The translations under genes were made by a program, and so were the position numbers. From NCBI GenBank assembly GCA_020851235.1, contig JADZDD010000011.1, forward strand, positions 141,561 to 205,560: a stretch of DNA of 64,000 nt, in the 5' to 3' direction. A model generated the notes under the pieces. That model did no database searches. It was not told the DNA's origin and was given only the letters and a program-made list of their open reading frames with translations. This document shows positions 1 through 8,560 of this stretch, in pieces (position 1 is the stretch's first letter; each line of letters begins with the position of its first letter). The DNA comes from Burkholderiales bacterium (lineage in GTDB: Bacteria; Pseudomonadota; Gammaproteobacteria; Burkholderiales; Casimicrobiaceae).

Positions 1-1278
1 GTCTGGGCGCGCGACATTGCGCGCCTCGAGGACCATCGCGCGATCGAACTCATCAGGACGGCGGAAGGCGACGCGCTCGCCGGCGTGCTGATGATCGACA
101 TGCCGCGCGGTGAGTTCGTTTTCGTGCAGGCGAAGGCCGTCCTGCTCGCGACCGGCGGTGGCCCGACGATGTACCGCTACCACACCCCGTCGGGCGACAA
201 GAGTTGCGACGGGCTCGCGATGGCGCTGCGCGCCGGCCTCGCATTGCGCGACATGGAGATGGTGCAGTTCCATCCCACCGGATTGCTCGCCGGATCGGGC
301 ACGCGGATGACGGGCACCGTCCTCGAGGAGGGGCTGCGCGGCGCCGGAGGCCACCTCCTCAACGGCGCCGGCGAGCGCTTCATGCATCACCACGATGCAC
401 GCGGCGAGCGGGCGACGCGCGACGTCGTCTCGCGCGGCATCGACGCCGAGATGCGTGCGGGGCGAACCACGCCGAACGGCGGCGTGTGGATCGACATGCG
501 CCATCTCGGCGCCGACAACGTCCGACGTCAGTTCAAGGGTATGGTCGAGCGCTGCGCCGATTGCGGCTTCGACCTCGCCGGAGGCCTGGTCGAGGTGGTC
601 CCCACCGCGCACTACATGATGGGTGGCGTGCGCTTCACCCCGGATGGGCGCACGGCGTTGCCCGGGCTCTTTGCCGCCGGCGAGGACACGGGCGGCGTGC
701 ACGGCGCGAACCGGCTCGGCGGCAACGGCGTTGCCAATTCGACCGTATTCGGCGGGATCGCCGGCGACTCGATCGGTGCGTTCGTGCGCCGCGAGGGACG
801 CCTGCGTGAGCCCGATGCCGCAGCCATCGCCCGCAGCATCGCGCGCCACGAGGCGCCCTTTGCCGCGGCCCCGGGCTCGCTCGAAGGCGTGCGGGAAGCC
901 CTCTACACGACGATGTGGGACGACGTGGGGATCGTGCGCGACGCGGCGGGACTGCGGCGCGCCAGCGCGGCGCTCGCGCGCCTGCGCACGGAACTCCAGC
1001 ACGTCGGGGTGGCCGATGGTGATCGCGGATTCAATACGCACTGGCACGATTGGCTCAATCTCGCGAGCCTCATCGACGTGGGTGAAGTCATCGCCATGGC
1101 CGCGTTGGCGCGCGAGGACTCGCGCGGCGCGCATTTTCGCCGCGATTTCCCGCAAACCGGCGAGCTCACGTCGTCGACCTTCACCGAGGTGCGCCGGCAC
1201 GATGCGGGATACACGCTCACGCACGAACCCGTGCGCTTCACGCGCGTCGCTCCGGGGCAGAGTCTTCTCACGGCTTGA
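1..1278 (+). CDS. Fumarate reductase/succinate dehydrogenase-type FAD flavoprotein subunit (5' partial)
   Basis: The reading frame is open from the first base, so the N-terminal FAD Rossmann motif lies outside the window. What remains (about 425 codons) carries the hallmarks of the SdhA/FrdA/NadB superfamily: an ATGG segment of the FAD domain, the substrate-site HPTG, the arginine-bearing EEGLRGAGG with GERFM, RDVVSR, PTAHYMMGG, and the C-terminal FAD/substrate motif HGANRLGGN. The helical C-terminal domain ends with the family-typical ESRGAHFR-like stretch (EDSRGAHFRRDFP). The protein oxidises a dicarboxylate or reduces fumarate through FAD. Whether it is a true SdhA, an L-aspartate oxidase or a paralogue cannot be settled, because its partner subunits would lie upstream of the window. 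The next gene downstream is on the other strand. Family call firm, exact substrate not. Confidence 0.85.
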   Translation, partial: VWARDIARLEDHRAIELIRTAEGDALAGVLMIDMPRGEFVFVQAKAVLLATGGGPTMYRYHTPSGDKSCDGLAMALRAGLALRDMEMVQFHPTGLLAGSGTRMTGTVLEEGLRGAGGHLLNGAGERFMHHHDARGERATRDVVSRGIDAEMRAGRTTPNGGVWIDMRHLGADNVRRQFKGMVERCADCGFDLAGGLVEVVPTAHYMMGGVRFTPDGRTALPGLFAAGEDTGGVHGANRLGGNGVANSTVFGGIAGDSIGAFVRREGRLREPDAAAIARSIARHEAPFAAAPGSLEGVREALYTTMWDDVGIVRDAAGLRRASAALARLRTELQHVGVADGDRGFNTHWHDWLNLASLIDVGEVIAMAALAREDSRGAHFRRDFPQTGELTSSTFTEVRRHDAGYTLTHEPVRFTRVAPGQSLLTA

Positions 1279-1305
1279 CCCTGGACTGCACCGGGCGCGG
1301 CGGCG

Positions 1306-2058
1306 TCAGGAGGTGAGGTTGCGGTAGAGGAGGTTGACCGCCCCCAGCAGCAGGACGGCGTGGATCGTCTGCACCACGCGTTCTGCCGGCAGTCGATGAT
1401 GGAAGTGGCTGCCGAGCCACAGCCCGAGGAACCCGAGCGGAACGAGCACGGCGCACAGGGCGAGGAGCCCGGGCTGCGCGTACAGGCCCGTCCCCGCGAA
1501 GAGCGTCAGGCGAACGACGGCCGTCATCAGGATCAGCATGCCCATCGTCGCGCGCAGCACGCGCGCGTCGGGCAAGCGGCGCGTCACGTAGATCGTGTAG
1601 ATCGGGCCGCCGGTGCCGTAGAGCGCGGTGAACACGCCTCCGGCCGTGCCGAACGACGGCGCCCAGCGCCGCGAGATCGGCTCGCGATGCGGCTTGCCGA
1701 AATGCGCGCGTGCGAGGTAGCCCAGCACGAACAGCGCGAGCAAGAGGAGCAAGGCACGCTCCGGCGCGCGAACGAGCAGCGTGACGCCGGCGAGCATCCC
1801 GGCGACCACCCAGGGTGCGAGCACGGCAAGCTCGCGCCAGGCGACGAGGCCACGGGTGCGCAAGGCGAGCAACGAGCCGCCGCACAGGTCGAGCAGGACC
1901 ATCATCGGCACCGCGAACTTGAGCGGCAAGAGCACGACGAGGAACGGCATGGCGGTGATCGACGAGCCGAAGCCCGTCAGGCCGAAGACCGTGTACGCGA
2001 CGAGCACGATCAGCCCGACGGCGACGATGGTCGCGGCGTCGAAGGGTGGCAGGAGCAA
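1306..2058 (-). CDS. TauE/SafE (TSUP) family membrane permease
   Basis: A 250-residue, almost entirely hydrophobic protein with about eight membrane helices arranged as two similar halves. The N-terminal half contains the glycine-rich FGLTGFGSS segment and the second half GTGGPIYTIY, the paired motifs of the TSUP (sulfite exporter TauE/SafE) family. Members export or import small organic and sulfur anions such as sulfite, sulfoacetate or sulfopropionate. An in-frame TAG lies two codons upstream, so translation must begin at or after the TTG at 2058; no strong Shine-Dalgarno sequence is visible. It lies just downstream of, and on the same strand as, the taurine/sulfonate-type ABC importer, which fits (but does not prove) a role in sulfur-compound handling. 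Confidence 0.8.
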   Translation of the reverse strand: MLLPPFDAATIVAVGLIVLVAYTVFGLTGFGSSITAMPFLVVLLPLKFAVPMMVLLDLCGGSLLALRTRGLVAWRELAVLAPWVVAGMLAGVTLLVRAPERALLLLLALFVLGYLARAHFGKPHREPISRRWAPSFGTAGGVFTALYGTGGPIYTIYVTRRLPDARVLRATMGMLILMTAVVRLTLFAGTGLYAQPGLLALCAVLVPLGFLGLWLGSHFHHRLPAERVVQTIHAVLLLGAVNLLYRNLTS

Positions 2059-2129
2059 GGCCTAGCGCACCGCGGTCACGCGTGGCAAGACAGCCAACCC
2101 CGAACGCACGCCCGTGGCGGCCGTGAGCA

Positions 2130-3011
2130 TCAGTTCTGCATGCCCCAGCGGCGCACCGTTCGCCGTTCGATCACGCGAAAGATGAGGTTCTCGACGACGA
2201 GTCCGATGAGAATCACGGTCAGCAAGCCCGCGAACACGTTGGCGATCTCGAGGGCATTCTTGTTCTCGTAGATGTACCAGCCGAGCCCGCCGGCACCCGA
2301 ACTCACGCCGAAGACGAGCTCGGATGCGATGAGCGTGCGCCACGCGAACGCCCAGCCGATCTTGAGCCCCGTGAGGATCGACGGCAGTGCCGCCGGAATG
2401 AGGAGTTTCGAGACGTAGCTCAAGCCGGTGAGCCCGTAGTTGCGTCCGACCATGCGCATCGTCGGCGACACCGCCATGAAGCCGGCGTGCGTATTGAGCG
2501 CCACCGCCCAGACGACCGAATGGACGAGGACGAAGACGAGACTCCCGTAGCCAAGGCCAAACCAGATCAGCGCGATCGGCAACAGCGCAATGGCGGGCAA
2601 CGGGTTGAACATCGCCGTCAGCGTCTCCAGGAGGTCGTTGCCGACCTGCGTGAAGATCCCGAACGCCGTGAGCAGCGCCGCGAAGACGATCCCGGCCGCG
2701 TAGCCCATCATCAGGACCTCGAGCGACGTCGTCAGCTTGCGGGGAATCTCACCGGTCGCGATGCCCGCGAACAGCGCGTGGAGCGTGTCACTGAACGTCG
2801 GCAGGAGCAGTGCGTTGTTGAGCAGGCGCGCGCCGATCTCCCACGCGACCGCAAGCACCAGCAGGATCACGGTCTTGCGCAGGATCGGCCAGTTGTACAG
2901 GCGCTCGAAGGTGGACAGCGGCGCCTCGACCACGCCGAACGCCGACGGATCAGAGGGCTTTCCCGTGATTTCCGGGCGATCGACCAGGATCGCGGCTTCG
3001 GCGTCAGGCAT
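2130..3011 (-). CDS. ABC transporter permease, NitT/TauT type
   Basis: A 293-residue inner-membrane permease of the binding-protein-dependent transport family (SsuC/TauC/NrtB-like). A cytoplasmic N-terminus is followed by about six helices. The EAA-type loop that docks on the ATPase is in the second half, around the segment ASELVFGVSSGAGGLG. I chose the ATG at 3011 rather than the GTG at 3026 because a strong AGGAGG sits 6-7 bases before it. This start overlaps the end of the ATPase gene by 8 bases, so the two are probably translationally coupled. With the ATPase and binding protein it forms a complete importer. Such importers take up nitrate, taurine, alkanesulfonates, aromatic acids or thiamine precursors; the substrate here is unknown. 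Confidence 0.9.
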   Translation of the reverse strand: MPDAEAAILVDRPEITGKPSDPSAFGVVEAPLSTFERLYNWPILRKTVILLVLAVAWEIGARLLNNALLLPTFSDTLHALFAGIATGEIPRKLTTSLEVLMMGYAAGIVFAALLTAFGIFTQVGNDLLETLTAMFNPLPAIALLPIALIWFGLGYGSLVFVLVHSVVWAVALNTHAGFMAVSPTMRMVGRNYGLTGLSYVSKLLIPAALPSILTGLKIGWAFAWRTLIASELVFGVSSGAGGLGWYIYENKNALEIANVFAGLLTVILIGLVVENLIFRVIERRTVRRWGMQN

Positions 3012-3771
3012 GGGCTGCCTCCTCACTGAAGAGCATGTCGTTGATGCGCTCTTCGAGCAACCGCGCGCTCTCCCCGGCGACTTCCGCGCGTGGGACGCTC
3101 GCGAGCTCGGCCTTCACCTGACCCGGGTGCGGCGTCAGGAGCAGGATCCGGCTCCCGCACTTGACCGCCTCGGCGATCGAGTGCGTGACGAAGAGGACCG
3201 TGAAGTGCGTCTCGTCCCAAAGGTCGATCAGCTCGTCCTGCATGCGCCGGCGCGTGAGCGCATCGAGCGCCGCGTACGGTTCGTCCATGAGCAGCATCGC
3301 CGGCTCCATCGCCATGGCCCGCGCGATGGCGACGCGCTGCTTCATGCCTCCCGACAGCAGATGCGGATGATGATCGGCGAACTTGGCGAGATTCACCTTG
3401 GCGATGAAGTGCAGCGCGCGCTCGGCCGCGACCTTCGGCGGATACTTGCGCGAGGCGAGCATGGGAAACATGACGTTCTCGCGGACGGTCTTCCAGGGCA
3501 AGAGCTGGTCGAACTCCTGGAAGACCATCATCCGGTCGGGCCCGGGCTTTCTCACCGGCTGCCCGTCGAGCAGGATCTCGCCCTCCGATGGTGCGATGTA
3601 GCCGCCAACGGCCTTGAGGAGCGTCGACTTCCCGCAACCCGACGGCCCGAGGAGCACGTAGCGGTCGGAGCGAAAGACCTGGAAGTCGACGCGCCAGGTC
3701 GCCGTCACCAAATGTTCGCGCGTCTTGTACTGGAGCGTGACGCCGCGAACGTCGAGCAGCGGCGCCTGCAT
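3004..3771 (-). CDS. ABC transporter ATP-binding protein, NitT/TauT type
   Basis: A 255-residue nucleotide-binding subunit with every ABC motif: Walker A GPSGCGKST, a Q-loop in VFQEFDQLLPWKTVREN, the signature LSGGMKQRVAIARA, Walker B MLLMDEP followed by the D-loop ALD, and the switch histidine in FVTHSIAEA. Sequence style is that of SsuB/TauB/NrtD. The ATG at 3771 is preferred to longer in-frame options because its A is the last base of the preceding gene's TGA stop (TGATG), a classic coupling junction, and the protein then starts directly at the domain's first strand. It powers import by the permease at 2130-3011 for the binding protein at 3771-4805. Confidence 0.93.
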   Translation of the reverse strand: MQAPLLDVRGVTLQYKTREHLVTATWRVDFQVFRSDRYVLLGPSGCGKSTLLKAVGGYIAPSEGEILLDGQPVRKPGPDRMMVFQEFDQLLPWKTVRENVMFPMLASRKYPPKVAAERALHFIAKVNLAKFADHHPHLLSGGMKQRVAIARAMAMEPAMLLMDEPYAALDALTRRRMQDELIDLWDETHFTVLFVTHSIAEAVKCGSRILLLTPHPGQVKAELASVPRAEVAGESARLLEERINDMLFSEEAAHA

Positions 3772-4805
3772 CAGCTTCCCGGCAGCTTGTGCACGTTGTC
3801 GAAGAACATGGCCTTCCACGACTCAGGCTTCACCTTGATCGAGCCAATGCGCAGCATGAAGTCGACGTACTTCATCGTGTTCTGTGGCGTCAGCGTGAAT
3901 ACCATCGTGGGGTCATCGAGCATCTTGACGATCTGATCGATCGAGCTCTTGTCCTTGCTCATCCGCAGGTACGTCTCCGCGACGGCACGGTGATCCTTGT
4001 TGATCTGCGCGGTGGCCTGCTCGAGCGCCGTGATGAAGGCGCCGTAGACCTTCGGATTCGCGGCCTGGAACTTCGACGACGTCCAGATCACGTTGAACGT
4101 CGCAGGCCCGCCCAGGACATCGAACGAGCTCAGCACGCGGTGGATGCTGGGGTCGGCGAGCTCCTGGAACTGGAACGGTGGCGAGGTGAAGTGCGCGGTG
4201 ATCTCGCTCTTGCCGGACAGCAGCGCGGCCATCCCGTCGGGATGGCTCATCGACACGGTGAGGCGATCGAGCTCGTTCTGCTTTCCTGCGCCAAAAGCCT
4301 GCTCCGCCGCCATCTGCAAGGTCACGGCCTGGATCGACACCTTCACCGCCGGCAGCGCGATCTTGTCCTTGTCGGTGAAATCCTTGAGGGACTTGACGTT
4401 CGGGTTGCGCGTGTTGAGGTAGAGCGGCATCGAGTTGATGGCCGCTGCACCCTTGACGTTGTAGTTGCCGTGCGTCTTGGCCCACAGCGTCACGAAGGGT
4501 CCGACCCCACCGGCCGCGAAATCGAGACTGTCCGACAGGAGCGCGTCGTTCATGACGTTGCCACCGGCGAAGGTCGCCCACGTGACCTTGAGATTCGGGA
4601 CACCTGCGGCGGCAGCCGCCTTCTCGATGAGCTTCTGGTCCTCCATGAGCATCAGCGGGAGGTAGCTGATCCCGTACTGCCGCGCGATCCTCAGCTCGCC
4701 CGTTTCCGCTGCCGCCGTCGAAATGCCTGCAAACGTTGCCATCGCGGCTGCGGCGACCATCGCCGCCAGCGCGGTCCTGCGTCCTGCAAGGGAATGTTGC
4801 TTCAC
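3771..4805 (-). CDS. ABC transporter substrate-binding protein (NMT1/TauA-like)
   Basis: A 344-residue periplasmic binding protein of the NMT1/THI5-TauA group. The chosen GTG at 4805 has GGAGGAG about 7 bases upstream and gives a proper signal peptide: a basic KQHSLAGRR start, an Ala/Met-rich core and a probable cleavage after STAAA. The longer in-frame reading to 4862 would bury this signal. The mature protein begins with LRIARQYGISYLPLML, the first strand of domain I, and runs through the usual bilobal fold. First gene of the three-gene importer. Ligand unknown: the family binds taurine, sulfonates, nitrate, phthalate-like aromatics or pyrimidine precursors. Confidence 0.88.
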   Translation of the reverse strand: MKQHSLAGRRTALAAMVAAAAMATFAGISTAAAETGELRIARQYGISYLPLMLMEDQKLIEKAAAAAGVPNLKVTWATFAGGNVMNDALLSDSLDFAAGGVGPFVTLWAKTHGNYNVKGAAAINSMPLYLNTRNPNVKSLKDFTDKDKIALPAVKVSIQAVTLQMAAEQAFGAGKQNELDRLTVSMSHPDGMAALLSGKSEITAHFTSPPFQFQELADPSIHRVLSSFDVLGGPATFNVIWTSSKFQAANPKVYGAFITALEQATAQINKDHRAVAETYLRMSKDKSSIDQIVKMLDDPTMVFTLTPQNTMKYVDFMLRIGSIKVKPESWKAMFFDNVHKLPGS

Positions 4806-5269
4806 GAGCCTCTCCTCCGTGGTGGTTCCAACCGGACGGTGGTGCGCCACCATCCATGGCACAGCTGTCGCGACGATGTCGCTCGACGCCGATCTGCGTC
4901 GGCGTCCCCGATCTTACCCTCGAACCCGCGCCCTCCCGTGCGACACCCCGCCACGCGCCGATCGCTCGGGTCGATGCAGCGACACGTCACGCGGTGCAAG
5001 CCGCACCTGCGTTCCCATCACCTCACGCATCGAACCCGATGTCAGCGATGGACACGCACTTGCACCCGATGCGTCGGTGTTCGCGCTCCGCATGAGCGTC
5101 GCGCGCGAAGGACGCGTCGCCGATGGCGACGATTATGCGGCGAAGCACGACCACTCGCCCATCGAGTCCTATAGATGACTTGAAGGTCTCCGGCGCGTGC
5201 CGCGACGAGACGTGCCGCGGGAAACGCGACGCGCCTGCCCATGCGGCCGCGGCCGATCCGCCGATGAAG
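4806..5269. other. Gene-free interval between the ABC importer and AsmA
   Basis: Some 460 bases with no convincing gene. Short open frames exist on both strands (for example an 95-codon frame at 5023-5310 on the minus strand), but they are Arg/Ser-rich, have no ribosome-binding site and look like GC-driven chance frames. The interval must contain the promoter of the importer operon, which reads leftward from 4805. I see no clear -35/-10 pair, riboswitch fold or terminator. Confidence 0.4.
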
Positions 5270-7201
5270 TTACTTTCCGAAGAGCTTGCCGATCGCCTTG
5301 CCGAGCGCATCGACCGCCGGCGCGACGACCTTGGATTCCGCGGCAGACCGGGCCGCCGCCGGCGCCGGCGCAGCCCCTAGCGCGATCTGGCATGGACCGG
5401 GGCCGCGCCCATCGGCCCAGCCGATGAGTGCCTGCGCCGCCGCCGAAATGCCGCCGGTCCCGATGGCCGCACCCACACTCGCGATCACCTTCGCCGAAGC
5501 GGCGACATCGACGCTCACGCGCGGCGACGCGAACGGTCCGCTCAGGCGGACGATGTCGGACAGCCCCGCGAAATCGAGCGAGATGCCTTGGCGAACCTGG
5601 GGTGCAAAGACGAGGTCGAGCGTCTCGTTGCGAAAATCGAGGACGCCGCTTGCCGCCACGCCGACCTTGGTCGTCTCCATCGCGAGCGCGCGGTCGCTGC
5701 GCGCGACCCCATCGCGCAGCGGCAGGTTCACCACCGCACACACGAGTTCGGTCGTCGCATCGCGGGTGCGGAAGGGATTGAGCACGTTGCCCAGCTGCTC
5801 CCAGGCCGCCACCGGGTCGGCGACCTTCGGATTGACGATCGTGGCCGCTCCGCTCACGAAGCGCACGTTGCCGTTGGCGCTTGCGAGCCAGGCGCGCGGC
5901 GACGCGCCGCGCATGGTGAGCTGCACGGCAAGATCGCTCCGGCCGCCCTGCACCTCGCGGCTATGACCCGCGGCGGCAAGCAGGGACCCGAGGGTCAGCG
6001 CCTTGCCGTCGACGTCGAGCGCGAGGACGGCGGCTTCGGGGCGACTCGCGTCCACCGTCACGTTGCCGGAGATCGTCCCTCCCAACGCCCCCAGCGTGAA
6101 ATCACGCATTTCGAAACGGCCATCGCGTAGCGTGATCGGCAGGAGCAGGTGGTCGTACGAGCGGCCATCGGCGGCCACGAGCTTGCCGATCGCGATCCGG
6201 CCCTCGGCGTCGACCCGGCGCAGCGCAGCGAAATCGATCGGGGTGTCGGGAATGAAGCGAGTGCCGCCCGACGGGCCCGGTGCGGGCGCCGCCGCTGCCG
6301 ACGGCGCCACGGGAACGGGGACTGCGCGCAGTGCAAGCGTGGGCGCATCGAGGTCGAACGCAAGCTTCGGGCGCACGCCGCCGGTATCGACGGCGAACCT
6401 GCCCTTGACGGCGCTGCCGGCCAGCGTGAGGTGCAGGTCGTCGAGCGTGTAGCGATGGTCCTGCGCCCTCACCTTGGTCGCAACGGTGAATGGCTGCCCG
6501 TCGACCTCGCCGTGCACGTCGATGGGATATGGCCAGCGCTGCGCGGCGAGCGCGTGCAGCGGACCGATGACACCCGACAGGGTGACGGGCGTCGACCGCA
6601 GCCTGCCGCGAAAGTCGACGCGAAGGTCGGAGCCGGCTCCCCGGTCGCGCAGCACGAGCGTGTCGATGGCGATCGTGGTCGGCGCCACGCCGGCCGCGTC
6701 GCGATAGGTGATGACACCAGCGTCGATGCGAAGGTCGCCGACCGCCACGGCGGCGGCGAGATGGGCGCCGCCCGTATCCGGCACCGCCGCCGGCGCGCCG
6801 GGGTCGGCCGGTCGCATCTCCCAGTTCCTTCGACCGCTCGCGTCGGTCTCGAGCGCGAATCGCGGTGCGATGACGTGGATCTCGCCCAACTCGAAGCGGC
6901 GTGCGAACAGTGGCAGGAGCGCGAGCGACAGCTCGACCCGCTGCGCCTTGACCATGTCCGGGGTCGACGCCCAAGCGGCATTGGACAGCGCCACGTCGGA
7001 CAGCACGATGCGAGGGTGCAGCGACAAGGCGATGCGCGCGGCGCCGACGCGAAGCTCGCGCCCCGTGGCCTGTCGCACCTTGGCCTGCGCCGGCGCGATG
7101 AGCGTGGCCGGGTCGATCGTCGTGACGTACACGATCGCTCCCGCGACGGCGACCACGACGAGGGCGGCGCCGATGCCCAGGACCTTGAGGAGCACGCGCA
7201 T
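5270..7201 (-). CDS. AsmA family protein
   Basis: A 643-residue envelope protein. The ATG at 7201 begins MRVLLKVLG, followed at once by one membrane helix (about residues 5-27), and then a long periplasmic part. This is the AsmA layout: an N-terminal anchor, an AsmA N-domain with repeated amphipathic beta-strand segments (LSDVALSNAAW, the IHVIAPRFALE repeat), and a C-terminal AsmA_2-like region (YDHLLLPITLRDGRFEM, then LDVDGKALTLGSLLAAAG). AsmA/TamB-type proteins bridge inner and outer membranes and are implicated in phospholipid transport and outer-membrane homeostasis. A longer in-frame reading to 7336 only adds low-complexity residues ahead of the helix and is rejected. It is divergent from the LytS-type operon. 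Confidence 0.88.
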   Translation of the reverse strand: MRVLLKVLGIGAALVVVAVAGAIVYVTTIDPATLIAPAQAKVRQATGRELRVGAARIALSLHPRIVLSDVALSNAAWASTPDMVKAQRVELSLALLPLFARRFELGEIHVIAPRFALETDASGRRNWEMRPADPGAPAAVPDTGGAHLAAAVAVGDLRIDAGVITYRDAAGVAPTTIAIDTLVLRDRGAGSDLRVDFRGRLRSTPVTLSGVIGPLHALAAQRWPYPIDVHGEVDGQPFTVATKVRAQDHRYTLDDLHLTLAGSAVKGRFAVDTGGVRPKLAFDLDAPTLALRAVPVPVAPSAAAAPAPGPSGGTRFIPDTPIDFAALRRVDAEGRIAIGKLVAADGRSYDHLLLPITLRDGRFEMRDFTLGALGGTISGNVTVDASRPEAAVLALDVDGKALTLGSLLAAAGHSREVQGGRSDLAVQLTMRGASPRAWLASANGNVRFVSGAATIVNPKVADPVAAWEQLGNVLNPFRTRDATTELVCAVVNLPLRDGVARSDRALAMETTKVGVAASGVLDFRNETLDLVFAPQVRQGISLDFAGLSDIVRLSGPFASPRVSVDVAASAKVIASVGAAIGTGGISAAAQALIGWADGRGPGPCQIALGAAPAPAAARSAAESKVVAPAVDALGKAIGKLFGK

Positions 7202-7447
7202 GGCGCGAAATTCTACGCGCCGGTGCTTCGTCGGCTCGCCTGCGGCGTCGGCGCATGACACGCGGGTGGGCTCCCCGGCTCGCCGGTTCGTCGCCGCTGC
7301 CGCCGGTTGGGTCGGCGTCGGGGCCGGTTCGTCCATCGATCGCGCACCGCGGCCGCGACTGGACTACCATCACGTCACCGGCGCGCCAGGATGCACGTGT
7401 CGCGCGCGCCACGCCCCCACCCGCGGCAGGAAGCGAGGCTTGCGAGC

Positions 7448-8560
7448 ATGGTCTACCCGTCCGGTCTTCGCCGTGCCGTGACCCGTACGCTGCGCGGGTT
7501 CACGTGGTACCGCTTCGGCGTGTTCTGCGGGGCGATCGCCTTCATTGCCGCCGCCCACGGCGTGTTGCTGTACCTCGCCGGCAAGCCGCCCGCCGCGGCG
7601 CTGGCGATGTTCAAGGACCAGTACGTCTACCTCTTCCTGCTCTTCGGCCCGATCGCGGCGGCGGTGGTGGCGATCGGCAACTGGGCGCCATCGCGCACCG
7701 GCCCGCGCATTGCCACACTCGTCGCTGCCATCGTCGTCGGCCTCGTGGTGCGGGAGCTCCTGTGCATGGCGTGGTGGTGGATCTGGCCCATGAGCACGAT
7801 GGCGCCGACGCTGCTCTGGCAGGTGACTGCGGTCGTCTTGTACAGCCACGTGATCGCCGCGGGCGTGCTGGGGTATTTCTTCCTCGCCCGCGAGGAGGAG
7901 GCAATGGACCGGTTGCACGAGCACGACATGCGCCGCGAAGCGCTCGACCGTGAATTTGCCGAGACGCGACTGCTCGTGATGCAGGCGCAAATCGAGCCGC
8001 ATTTCCTGTTCAACACGCTCGCCAACGTGCGGCGCCTGTTCCAGACCGATCCCCCCGCGGCGTTGGCGATGCTCGCGCACCTGTCGCGCTACTTGAGCGC
8101 CATGCTGCCGCGCATGCGGCGCAGCGACTCGACGCTCGGCCAGGAACTCGCGCTCGCGCATGCGTATCTTTCGGTCCAGCAGATCCGGATGGGTTCGCGC
8201 CTGAGCGTGCGCACCGACGTGCCCGGCGCGCTCGAGGATCACGCCTTCCCGCCGATGATGCTCGTCACGCTGGTGGAGAACGCGATCCGCCACGGCCTGA
8301 CGCCGCTGCCCGAGGGAGGCGAAGTGCGCGTGTCGGCGCGCCGCGTCGACGGGCGTTTGCGCGTCGCTGTCGCCGACACCGGCGCGGGCCTCGCGGAGAG
8401 TTCGGGCTCGGGGGTCGGTCTGGCCAACATCCGCACGCGGCTTTCCACCCTCTACGACGGCAACGCGCGGCTGCTCCTGGCGGCCAATACGCCGCGCGGC
8501 GTGGTGGCGACGATCGAGGTTCCTGCCGTCGCGGCACGCCACGATGCGCGCGCCGCATGA
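7448..8560 (+). CDS. LytS/AlgZ-type sensor histidine kinase
   Basis: A 370-residue membrane kinase. About four helices occupy residues 20-150, then a short linker leads to the His_kinase domain. The phosphoacceptor motif QIEPHFLFNTL is intact (His185). The ATPase domain has the N-box ENAIRHG (about 277-283), G1 DTGAG (310-314) and G2 GVGLANI. This is the LytS/YehU/AlgZ class, which pairs with LytTR response regulators. The start ATG at 7448 gives a short cytoplasmic lead before helix 1; longer in-frame codons add only Arg-rich residues. It overlaps the next gene by four bases (ATGA), and the LytTR regulator follows that gene, so all three are one coupled operon. The short transmembrane sensor gives no hint of the signal. 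Confidence 0.9.
   Translation: MVYPSGLRRAVTRTLRGFTWYRFGVFCGAIAFIAAAHGVLLYLAGKPPAAALAMFKDQYVYLFLLFGPIAAAVVAIGNWAPSRTGPRIATLVAAIVVGLVVRELLCMAWWWIWPMSTMAPTLLWQVTAVVLYSHVIAAGVLGYFFLAREEEAMDRLHEHDMRREALDREFAETRLLVMQAQIEPHFLFNTLANVRRLFQTDPPAALAMLAHLSRYLSAMLPRMRRSDSTLGQELALAHAYLSVQQIRMGSRLSVRTDVPGALEDHAFPPMMLVTLVENAIRHGLTPLPEGGEVRVSARRVDGRLRVAVADTGAGLAESSGSGVGLANIRTRLSTLYDGNARLLLAANTPRGVVATIEVPAVAARHDARAA

Noticed and set aside
5023..5310. 95-codon minus-strand frame in the interval before AsmA.
   Set aside because: Ser/Arg-rich, no start signal, overlaps the asmA 3' end in another frame.
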